A stretch of DNA of 64,000 nucleotides from Coriaria nepalensis. Lineage: Eukaryota; Streptophyta; Magnoliopsida; Cucurbitales; Coriariaceae. The number at the start of each line of letters is the position of its first letter. Position 1 is the stretch's first letter. Below are positions 35,937 through 46,887 of this stretch, in pieces. Below the pieces are notes generated by a model that did not search any database, was not told where the DNA came from, and saw nothing but the letters and a program-made list of their open reading frames with translations. A program made the position numbers and the translations under genes. The stretch covers positions 7,323,501 through 7,387,500 of the forward strand of contig CP114493.1 of the NCBI GenBank assembly GCA_027186245.1, written 5' to 3'.

Positions 35937-36265
35937 CTCTCTTTCTCTCTCTCTCTCTCTCTTCCTTCCCCCTTCTGCGGTTAGACGGTGGCCGATTATT
36001 TTCAGGATTGAGCTCCGCAGCGTATTTTAGCAGATATTGTTATCTTTAAACTATTATAAGCCAGAAGCGGAGGAATCCGTAATTGGTCTATTGAGCTCGT
36101 ATTATAGGCCCTTCAATGGATCCGGCCCACGATTGTTGACTCGTTAGTTTCACTCAGTGAGTCACTTGGCGGGTTATAAGAAAGTTAGCCAGCTAGGGCT
36201 ATGATTTTCCCGCCATTTTCTATCTTCCAAACTTTAGTCGCTGAACGTAGGAAAATTCGATCGAG
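35937..36265. promoter_or_regulatory. Bidirectional promoter between TatC and ORC4
   Basis: Only 329 bp separate the two start codons. It contains a (TC)n leader for TatC, AGGCCC and CGGCCCA site II-type elements (36108-36129), and an exact E2F consensus on the ORC4 side at 36206-36213. Confidence 0.6.
36206..36213 (+). promoter_or_regulatory. E2F binding site upstream of ORC4
   Basis: TTTCCCGC matches the E2F consensus TTTSSCGC exactly, 53 bp upstream of the ORC4 ATG. Plant origin-recognition genes are known E2F targets that peak at G1/S, so the site is biologically plausible. Confidence 0.6.
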
Positions 36266-39200
36266 ATGGAGGTAGGAAGCCCGGCAGAGACTGCTCTTAG
36301 AATCCTCCGAAGCAGAATCTGCGATCCGAGCTTCATATTCAGGCCTTTCTCTGATTCTCCTGAAAGCAATTACAGGTCCGATTTCTTCTCATTTTTCCTA
36401 CTTAACAAAAAGTTTGAAATTTATTTATTGGAAAATTTGAAGTGGTTATTATGCAGCAAATTGAAGTTTTTGATATCGAGTTCTGTTGCCGAGGCGTGCA
36501 ACAACTCTATCCTGCTTCTTGGGCCGCGTGGTTCTGGAAAAATGGCGGTAAACTGATTCATTCATTACAGTTTTGGCCTTGCTATATCAAAATTATTTTC
36601 TTTTACCATATCTTTTATGCATTTTTCAGTCTGTGATTTTCTGTTTGTTTCTAGGTGTTGGACCTTATTGTGCAAGATCTATTGCTAGAATATCCTGATA
36701 TGATTTCTGTGGTATGGCTCGCAATTACAAAATTTTCAGCTCGTTTTTCTCTCAAGCTACCTTTTCATTATTCATGATATTTTAAGCTTATGTGCAATGT
36801 TACCAATTTCGGGAGGTTCGGAAAAATTCCTGTCTGGTGAAAGTTGATTGTAGGGCTTATCAATATATAAAGTTTATTCCCAATCAGAGCTTTCTTGGTT
36901 GTTGCAGATCAAGCTGAGTGGGCTTCTGCATAATGATGATGTTTGCGCATTCAAGGTCAATTGTTTTTTACTTCAACTATTGCCCCATTTTACAGTTTAC
37001 CCCAATCGGATATAAAAGTGTTCTCTATCATATTTGTTTGTATTTAATAACTGTTGATAATTTTATTTCACTCGCCAATTGTGAGCCAGAAATATGCTTC
37101 CTTGTGTATATGGAAGTGTTTGAATTAGTTATATCTCTTTTGGTTTCTTGAAATGCTGTTAATGGTTCAGGAAATTTCCAGGCAGTTATGCATGGAGCAT
37201 CAATTGCTGTTCTCAAAAATGGTAATATACTAAACCTTGTGCAATACTGTTGAATGATTTTGGTCCCCTAGTTCTGACATATGTTTTCAGGCATCGTTTG
37301 ATGAAAACTTAAAGTTCATGATAGCCATGTTAAGGTGAGAAAAATTCTTGATGTCACTTGTGTTTAGATTCTTGGAAGATTTAGCAAGTTTGTAATCTCT
37401 TGTGATCAGGGAATGCGGCCTAGCGCATAAGACAATTGTTTTTATTCTGGATGAGTTTGACCTTTTTGCTCAGGTAAGACTCTTTTAAGGCCATATGACT
37501 AAGCCTCTTTTTTCCTCATTGCTACACCTACTATCTACCATCCAATTGCAAGTCGTTCATTTTCTATCCTAAACTTGACGATTGGCCACCTGAAGATCTC
37601 TTTATTTGGAAGAAAAGTACTTTAACCCCAACGCTAACTTCTCTAATTTTTCCATTTCTTCTTTTCAATTACTTGTCTTTTCAGGGAAAACAACGACTAC
37701 TTTATAGCCTGTTTGATGCCATACAATCAGTGGCATCACAATCCGTAGTCATTGGTGTCAGTTGCCGAGTGGTATGCTGCCTGAGAAGATTTTATTCCTT
37801 CATCTTTATTATTTTCTTTCCTATAAGCCAGATTTTCCATCTTGGTACTTTCAGGTCCCAGCACATCATGAAATATGGATATTATTAACTTTTTCTGAAA
37901 GTAGTTCCTGTCCAAACGAAGAAAATTAGATATTGGCGGATTATTACCCTTTTTTTTTGTTATGGTAGCATGCCTACTGCAAACCGGGACATGAATTCAG
38001 CTGCATCTAAGTTATGTGAAACTCTTAATGTCTTGCAGGACGCTGATCAGCTACTAGAGAAAAGAGTAAGATCTCGGTTTTCACTTAGAAAGTTTTTATT
38101 TCTTCCTCCAACTACAGAAGAGTTTCACAGGTATGTGTTCCATAATCTAGGTCAGAAATGCAACTTTTGCTTCTGTTCAAAACTTTCTTAAGTTCCTGCA
38201 AAACTAATTATTTCCTTAACCATATCTTATGATTATGCAGACTGTTAAAGCACATTTTGTCATTGCCAACAGACTCGGACCTCCCTCATAACTATGCTGC
38301 TGAATGTAATAAAAAACTTCATGTATCCTTTCCCAAACATGGCCACACAATTTTTTTGTCTATTTGTCTGTGTTTAGTGTAAAAGTACTTAACCATTTGA
38401 CAGAACATTTTAGCAGACGAGCAATTTAAGAAAACCATTAACAATTACCTGACAGCCAATACTTCTGTCAACCAGTTATTAAGATATCTGTAAGTTCTTA
38501 CTTCATTTGTGTAGCTTTGATATCTGTCGTGCATAATCCTCTTCTGAACTTCCTAACATTAGCTCATTAACCAGGTTTTTTGCTATTTCTAACATGGACA
38601 TGAAATCTGGATTCCTATCACTCGAGAACTTCAATCATGCACTTTTGAGTCTCAGAAGGCAGCCAAAGCAGGAATGCGTACAAGGTTTGAGGATTCAAAG
38701 CATATCATTCCAGTTTCCAAATGACATTTGTGTCTTTGTTTATGTGTCATTACATGTCATGTGGAATATTAGCATCTGCTTCATTTTCCCCTTTATTTAA
38801 GCAGGTTGTTCAGTATTAGAACTCTATCTTCTGGTATGCATGAAACGGTTGGAAGTTAAAGAGCAAAATTCCTACAACTTCAATTCTGTGATGAAAGGTG
38901 CACTCTCTGATAATTCTTTTGTTGTTTTATTGAGATTCCAACTGTAAAAATGCTAACATTGCTAAGTATATCTTATCAATTATTGCAGAGTACAAAAGTA
39001 TCCATGATTCTTTCAAGATACCGGATTACTACGCCCGAAGTGTCTGCTTACGGGTCTATATATACAACACTTTACAAAAAGAAAACAAAATGTCTATGAA
39101 AATTGATCATCTTTAATACTATATCTTAGGTTTATATCTTTAAATTTATTTTCTTCGACATAATCAGGCATTTGAGCATCTTCTAGAGCGTGAATTAATC

Positions 39201-39542
39201 AGTTTCACAGACAACCGTGGACAGAACCAATCCATTGAATACCGCACAGTGAAGCTTCTAATCGCTCCCCATCAACTACAAGAGTGGCTAAAATCAAATC
39301 GGTCCTGCCCAGTAAGTTTCTCAGAAAAATCAAATCAATACTCAGTAAAAGTGTAGTTGCAATTTCTTAACTCCCGATCCTTAGATTTTCTAATGTTTTG
39401 TATCTCAGAATTTTCTAATGAAAAGTATTGAAAGCATTATTCTTCTTTTGTTGTTATCCAGGACATCCTTCAAAAATTAATGGACCATCACAATTACACA
39501 AGTAGAGTGTTTCAGGTAGAAGAAGATTTTGGGCAAATTTGA
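36266..39542 (+). CDS. ORC4: Origin recognition complex subunit 4 (ORC4)
   Basis: ORC4 is an AAA+ subunit of the complex that marks replication origins and loads MCM helicase. Sixteen exons: 36266-36375, 36457-36547, 36655-36711, 36908-36955, 37171-37221, 37291-37334, 37410-37473, 37685-37771, 38039-38130, 38241-38322, 38404-38489, 38575-38684, 38805-38897, 38989-39053, 39168-39311, 39462-39542; 434 residues. Walker A reads LLLGPRGSGKMAVLDL (Met where Thr/Ser normally follows the Lys), Walker B IVFILDEFDLFA, then sensor-like SVVIGVSCRVDADQLLEKRVRSRF, the AAA+ lid (FLFLPPTTEEFHRLL) and a C-terminal winged helix (AFEHLLERELISFTDN). The Thr-to-Met change may weaken nucleotide hydrolysis; ORC4 is commonly a poor ATPase, so this need not be a defect. 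All 15 introns have GT..AG ends and keep phase. Confidence 0.96.
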
Positions 39543-40179
39543 TCAAGATGCTCTCATGAGAAGTATCATCATCATTTTTATGCCCCAAATAATTTTACTT
39601 TTTATGAGAATTTACATTTTATAAACTCAATGATTTCATTTATCTTCAATGCAAATGGGTATGGACGTTTTTTCCTAGTAAATGTATTTTTCGTTCCCTT
39701 GATAGTCAAAAACTATTCTAGACTAGCCTTAATAATATCTCCTAAAAATGCAGAAACAATATAGAACAAAAAGAGAACTTATTATTGTTTACTCTGTTTA
39801 ATTTTCTAAATAATCTTGTCCACATCTTTGAAAAAAACAAATTAAGTTTATAATACAAAACCATCTAAAAAGATAAATTGGATTTCAGGAAAAAGAAAAA
39901 AGAAAAAAAACCAAACCAAACCAAACCAAACCGCTCTGACTAACCTTAATATAGCCTACAACCTAGAAAGAATCAGGCTACCCTCTACTCAGGGAAACTT
40001 TGATCCCAAGTAATTATTCTCCGTTCAATAAACTGTTATCCACTAACCCTAAAAGATGATAGAAAACCCATTTACATACTGATCTGTAAGTATTTACATC
40101 ATGGGTAAATTTGGATAAACCAAAAAAGAAAGAAAGAAAGAAAAAATAAAAAAACACTCTTTTCAAGACCATGGAAAAA
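39543..40179. other. Convergent 3' region between ORC4 and PSS1
   Basis: Contains 3' UTRs and AT-rich sequence, with a short (AAACC)n-like tract at about 39908-39932. No gene recognised. Confidence 0.5.
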
Positions 40180-42722
40180 TCATCGCCTCTTTCTGACTAT
40201 AAGCTGATGCAGTTGCCAAGACCAAATGATCAAGAATAGTACAAGACCAACCCCAACAGATCTCCAGAAAATTAGAAGCCAAAATGGCATTGGATTAGGA
40301 TACAGACCTGCATAAGAAGGAAGAGGAGGGTGTAAATTCGTGATATTCAAATCAATAAGATGCAATATACATATATGACCCGTTGCTGAAATGAAAACTT
40401 TAAAGAAGAGGAACAAACCGTGCCCGAATTTGATGCAAATGAGAAGTTCAACAATGCAGATAGCAAGTGAAAGCCAACAAATCGCTCCGACCTTTTTCAC
40501 GGGTTTTCTACAAACAATCGTAAAAGGAAGTTGGAATGAGTTGAATAAACTCCATGAAGATTCCACAATCAATGTGAGCCCTGAAGAAGAGAGAGAGACA
40601 ACATACCGGTCTTGAAGATACGAATTGTATTCACGGATTGTGGGAATAGCAATGACCCACCACAAGATCAGCCTATATATAATTACAGGATTCCTTGGAG
40701 GAATCCAAAGACAGAATTTCAAAAAGAATGTGTTAAGCTCTACAGTCAAGAAGCCGATGCAAAGACAGAGAACTTGAATGAACCGCCATGGGCCCAGCAA
40801 GGGGTGCCACTCATCTTTATCCCACCTTGCTGGTGTAAACTGTCCTAAAGTTCGTTTCACCTGACACCCGTAAAAATAAAACCCGCTCTTATTAGAATCA
40901 TTAAGGGCAAATCAAAAAAGCCTCTATACTTCATTTACGGACTTACTTTTCCGATAATACTAGGTTGACGACTAAGACCAACCCACTTGTATGTCTTTCC
41001 GTCAAAATACCTAACAGTATGCATGCCGGCCCAGATTCCTGGAAGAATAACCAGAAAAACAGTGAGGATAAAAAGTATCTCACAGTATAAAGAAATTTTT
41101 TATAGGAGAGGGGTAAAATATCTTACCAAACCAGTTGCAAATTAAAATGTCGAGTATGATGCTGTCCCACCAGCATTCATTGAAGTTTGGTAACATGTGG
41201 CGAAAAGTTAACTGAAAAAGTTAACAGACGATATGCTCAAAAGGACAGGTTTTTTGATAAAAATGTGCAAAAACGAATATGAATATGTAGACAGGGAAGT
41301 AAAACTTAACCTCCATTAACTCAAATCCAATTGATAGTATCCATAGAAGGGCCTGGTTTCGGATTAATATAGCCTTACCCCACCAACCGATTATATGAGC
41401 AACAACAAATTCATCAAAAAGTGTATCCTGTGAGAGAGAAACAGTGAGAAGTATGAGGAATCCCTTATAAAAAAAAAAGACCATCCAAAAGAACAATTAA
41501 GCGTTTGTAAGTGGGAAAAGAAGAAATCATACATAAAGATTCTTAAACCTGCTCGTGGGATGATCGGGAATATATATGCGACAGTCAGTGCCATATGATC
41601 TTTCCGGAAGCTCTGCATTAAGAAGTGGGAAAAAAAGGCATTAAATTTGCAATCGAAGCAAGTATGGGAACATAACTTTTTTGTATACCTACCAAAAAAG
41701 TATCAAAATCCATGCCTATCTAAATGTACGTCAGATTAAGAGTTATAGCCCAAGAAAGCTCAAAATCATTACCAACACCAAGATCAGGATGGAGAAACTT
41801 CATAAATTGCCGAGCATCATCACGTTTCTACAAACAAATTTGAGGTTGCTAGACCAATTATCATTGATAATAAAAAGCCATAAATCAATTATGCATGACA
41901 GTAAAAATCGAAAGTAATTCAGTTCAAATAAGTAAATTCCATCTACAAAGATGACCTACACAAGAAAAGATTAAAATCAAAACCTCATTATACATTGAGC
42001 ATCGAATAAACTGAAATTTATAGGATTGTTGATACTAATAGCTTCAAGAAAGAAACCAACCTGAAAAAGCAAGAAAGTGAGAGCTACAAGGTAAATAACA
42101 GCCATTCCATGAACTAAACGCCATAGTGCCGGATGTGGCCGGATAAGAATCCTGCAATAAATTGTACAATCCAAACACTTGTAAAATATGGCAGCAAAAA
42201 GGAAACATCAGAAACTCAGACAAAAGATAAACTTGACAAGCTAACTTACGTAGAAGGGGCTTGCAATAAGCAGTAGGCAAGAAAAACAGCAATCATTGCC
42301 CATACGCCTCTACAAGAAACAGAACAGAGGTTATAACACAAGCATACAATAACATAAAAGAAAGAGATTCCCATAGAAACAAGACCTTTTAACAGATGTA
42401 ACGACATCACCCGATGGAACTATGTCAGGTTCAAGCGCCCCACTGGCCCAGCTGGTAATGATATCCAAGGCAGATACAAAAAAATCAGCAAGTCTTCCAA
42501 AAAAAAAAGGGTCAGTTAAAAAAATATCATCCAAAAGAACAGGATGGTATTAACTTACATAAGAAAGCATGCGCCAAGAAATAGCAATGAAATGGTGTGA
42601 GGCCTATATGCCCAAGCAGTCCAGGGATCGAATTCTTCGCCATTGCTTGATGAATTATAGTCATCATTTTCTTGAACAAATTGATCCTTTCTCCCACCTC
42701 TCTTGTGAGTATTTGGCTCCAT
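40180..42722 (-). CDS. PSS1: Phosphatidylserine synthase, base-exchange type (PSS1)
   Basis: PSS1 exchanges the head group of phosphatidylethanolamine (or phosphatidylcholine) for serine in the ER. Twelve exons (minus order): 42559-42722, 42386-42451, 42250-42309, 42061-42151, 41773-41827, 41533-41612, 41311-41427, 41127-41211, 40947-41038, 40607-40860, 40419-40507, 40180-40307; 426 residues, matching the Arabidopsis protein. It begins [14 protein letters not shown], has [20 protein letters not shown], then multiple TM helices, and the family core [90 protein letters not shown] and [34 protein letters not shown]. It ends with a basic KRR tail that may help ER retention. A 5' UTR splice acceptor (CAGCAG) lies just before the ATG, so the leader extends toward 45 kb. 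Confidence 0.96.
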
Positions 42723-45200
42723 AGGTCCTGCTGAAGAGTTACAAGTATACAACAACTAGCTAGCTTAATGCAAAAACCATAGAATATGACAGTCAATTAA
42801 TACTGCATACACATGTATTCAGAAAATCATTCACCCTATAGTGATGGGGGGGGAGAGAGAATGATGACTCGAAATGAAAATAGAGTAAGAGGTAGAGAAT
42901 GTGTGTTGTTGCAATATGGAAAAGAGCACGTGATGCTCGAAAAGTTAAAGGTTGTTCGATGTAAAACCAAAAGGTGGCTACACATTCGTAAGCTTGTCTT
43001 ATTATATATTCAATTGACCATTTACTTGAAAACGCCTTATTGCCTCATAATACACCTTATGAAAGTTAAAGACAGAAGAAAAGACCGATGCCCTTTCCTG
43101 TTGCTCATTATATTATTATCACATATAATCATTGATCTGAATAACTTATTATATAATAAAGACACAAAGATATCATATCTCTGGATAAGGTGGAAGAATC
43201 GATCACTTAACAGGAAAACAAAATCTCATGAAATATAATTAGAAAGAATCCAAAGATATGTGAACCAACAAGATTATCAAAAGGACTACTAAATTTCTAC
43301 TTCATAGTTCATATCGCGCTCCATAGAATGTCATGCACAAGCAAGAAGATAACATTAAAGCACAGGATAACATGCATATTGATCTTGTCAATACATTATT
43401 TAAATAAAAAATGATTAATTAGAAAAAAAATATATAAAAAAATAAAAATGTTGCATAATGGTTTCAGACCTAACTAGAACTACTAAAATTGCTAAGCATA
43501 AGATTTTCAACCCAAAAGAAAAATAAAACTGAATGAGACAGCTATGGCTCAGTCAAAAAGCATGGACCACAAAAGAGGATATTGGGTTATACCACTACAT
43601 AGGGCAATGTGGAATCTAACCCACATTGCCCTATGTGAAGGAACTGTCAATGCAAATTACCCTACAGCTGATTATGACATTGATCAACTTAATCTAAGCT
43701 CAGTTTTTTCACAAAAGTTTACTGTAAAGTAACATTTCATTCCCTCCGATCATTCTAGCTAGGAGCAAAATATTAACATCTCAAGTGGTACTCTTATAAT
43801 ATTAATTAAAGGAAAAAAAAAGGGCTCACACAGTCAAATTGAAAAAGGTTCACACAGTCAAATTCAAAAGCCCACAAAGATGATCCCACATAAAGCTTTG
43901 AAGAAAATAATTGTGGGTTTGCATTGCAAACCGCCCTTAAGTATATTCTAATCAAACTATTGCTTTTTCAAAAGTAGATTATCATTAACTATTAGCCTCT
44001 AGTTTAATATATCTACTCCCACCCAAACTGACTAAAATCAAAAGCATTTATAATGGGTATCACCATTTACAAAAAGAAATGATGATCGAAACAACCAACC
44101 TTTACTTGGAATCCTAATTTTGTTGAAATTCAATTCAACTAAAATTGTTCATGAACTTCAATTTAACACAAAAAGAAAAAACAAATGTCTTTGGTTCCAA
44201 ACAGAATGTTCATGTGGCTAATCGCTTTCCCCACCAGCTTTATCATCCAAATCCACAATCCTATGACCCTAAAAACTAAGACTCACATCAAAATACTAGC
44301 AAAAGAACTTTTTCATATGGATTACAATAAGTAATCATTACTAAGACTACTTGGCAAAAAAAAATATATATATATATATTCAAAAAAGAGGCTAGTAAAT
44401 CAGAAACAGATCCACCACTTAATAAACAATTATAATTAAAAATTCGCATGCAAATGAATCAGAATCAGATTCAATATGGAAAAAATTTTCATACCCAATT
44501 TGATTTAATACAAAATAAATCCAGAGAAAGAATGAAACAGCAAAATAAGTAGTATATATATACGTATGCCTGTGAAAATCAAGGAGATAATTCAGAAAAC
44601 AGGGCAGCAAGAGATCATCAAGTTCAACTGCATATGAACTTACTTACATATAGAGTCGATCTTTGCCGTACGAATGAAGAAGGAAAAAGATGGTAGAGCC
44701 GTCGGATTAGGAGATGGCAAAAAGGATAAAGGAAGTAGTCTACGAAGAGAAAGTGGGGGAAGTTCTTTAACTCTTTAATAATGAGAGTTGTGAAAAGCAA
44801 GAAGACAAAAGGGAGCAGACACAACAGCAAAAACGGCAAGTTTACAAATCAAAATCGAAATCGAAGTAATGAATTAAATAATGAGTGGATTTGCAAGCGT
44901 AAAGTTGAGAGAGAGTGAGAGAGCGCGATGCGTGAATCATGAATCGCGTCTTTTTGTTTTCTTCCTCTGCGAAGCTGTAGAAGACTACTAGATTGAGAGT
45001 AGCGGTGAATAGAGAAATATTTAAATTAAGAATATATAAAATAAAATAAAAATACTGCTACTGCGGCGGAAAGATCGACGAGGATGATGATGATGATGAT
45101 GACGACGGAGACGATGATACAATAATGATGAGGAGGAAGGAGAGAGTACGATCGGTCAAACCTTGATTTTGATCCTTTTTTTCCTTTTTTTTTTTTTCCT
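42723..45200 (-). other. PSS1 5' UTR intron and leader region
   Basis: Acceptor-like TTCAGCAG lies 5-7 bp upstream of the PSS1 ATG. Leader-like GA-rich sequence is at about 44880-45180, with a (GAT)n run at about 45083-45101. The intervening ~2 kb has no supported exon but contains the hairpin at 43597-43636. The leader exon boundaries are not resolved. Confidence 0.4.
43597..43636. repeat. Perfect 16-bp inverted repeat with 8-nt loop
   Basis: ACATAGGGCAATGTGG at 43597-43612 is exactly complementary to CCACATTGCCCTATGT at 43621-43636. The same segment sits in the presumed PSS1 5' UTR intron. The loop AATCTAAC is preceded outside by GGGTTAT, hinting at further imperfect pairing. Confidence 0.85.
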
Positions 45201-46620
45201 GGATTTTGAGGGACTCTGAGTCTCTCTGAGAGACAGTTCTCAGGTGAGTTGCGAGTTTTTCAAGACTCTTTTACGTTAACCTGCCAAACAGCTTTTTATG
45301 TCCATTTTTCTTTTTTCTTTTTCATTTTTTATTTTTTATTTTTTATTTTTCGGAATATTAAATTATCTTTATCCATTGTAATTAATAATAACAGGTATAT
45401 TTTTGACTATCAATTTTATCCATCCATTTGTAATTCAATTATCATCATGGTAGTACGACAACACAGATCTTTGTTGATTGAATGAATGTCATAAAAGTCC
45501 AATTACTGAGGACGACACATCGATTCAGTTGTATTTTCCTTTTCCATTCTTTATATGTTGTCTGGAATATATTCTTCAACATATGTATAGGTATATAGGG
45601 TTAGCTAACTTAGCATTATGTGTAGAATTTATATACTCAGTTATTTAAATTCAATCTTATAATATAAATTGTGACGTGACAGTAATATATATATATACAT
45701 GTAAAGTTGTTAGGACACATCTACTAACATAACAGTTGTATCAGATTAGCTAAAGCCAAAAAATAAAACATTTAAGAATTATATGATTGTCGGTCGAATA
45801 ATAATCCAATCTCACCTTTTTATTTTTTATTTTTATTTATTTATGTTTTTCCACGTCATATAAATGACAAGTTAATAACTTTATATATATCACAATTCAC
45901 AGCTCATTAATTAATCTACCCGACACATGTAACGATGATGCAGTTATTCGGAAAGTATATACATATATATATACAGTCACGTGCGTTTACATTTGATTCC
46001 GATCTAAAACGAATATTATTATCAATTAAAACTGTTGTCAATGAAAATGACGTGGGTTCTAATTGAACAATTGATACAAAATTACAACTTGTTGACTTAT
46101 CTTATCTTATTTTTCCTGCCGTTAGATTAAAATATATTCGGATAAATATGGATTAACCCGGATCCGTTTGGGCTTTTCTTAGATGACGTCCACTTAAATA
46201 TCCAATTAACAAATTCAATTAGAGGCATAAATAAATAAATAAATAAGGTCGCTCTTTTATTATTTACACGAGTGTTCAAAATGAGATGGTGAATAGCAAG
46301 CAGCTGAGTGCACGAGACAGGCTTAATCCAAAACAAAAATAAATGTCCCTTATCATCCGTTTTGCTTAAACTTTCCTCGTCCTTTCCAAAACATGTCGAC
46401 TTCAATCAGATAATCCAACCTACCAGCCACAGAATCAAGAAGAATATTCTATTTTATGTACCATAAGAATCTGTTCTTTACCATGTTAAAAAGCATCTTC
46501 AATGAGGAGAGAACTGCTAGATTTCTGACTGTTACGGCTTTACACATCTCTATTTCTCAATCGCAGGGTCATTTTTCGTTAAATTAGAGACTTTAGTTGT
46601 GATTCCTCTTACTTTTCTTG
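45201..46620. other. Intergenic AT-rich region, no gene seen
   Basis: AT-rich sequence with T-runs (TTTTTATT repeats near 45330) and (TA)n near 45690 and 45965. No supported exon or RNA gene. Confidence 0.45.
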
Positions 46621-46868
46621 ATCAACATGGACATGTTATTGATATAGTGGTGTCCAGCCTGGGCCCCACCCATGAGCAACATTGAATAGCTTCCGCTGCA
46701 GCATCTTTTTCCGCAGTCTTCTTGTTACCACAAGGCTGCCCCATGATTTGCATCCCGTTAAAATCCACAGTGGTTTGGAACTGATTGTTCTTCAACTGCT
46801 TAGTCTTGTAGTTGAGTGCATCATGCCCTGCTCTTGTAAGCAATGTTTGGAGCCGACTCTTGGAGTTG

Positions 46869-46887
46869 CCCCCCCCCCCCCCCCCCC
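46869..46887. repeat. Poly-C (poly-G in transcript) tract in the helicase pseudogene
   Basis: Nineteen consecutive C residues separate the KTSSKASFNPPQ frame from the [19 protein letters not shown] frame. It sits exactly at a frameshift, so expansion of this homopolymer is probably the cause. Confidence 0.75.

Noticed and set aside
42813..43238. 141-codon plus-strand ORF
   Set aside because: AT-rich, no domain, lies in the presumed PSS1 leader intron on the other strand.
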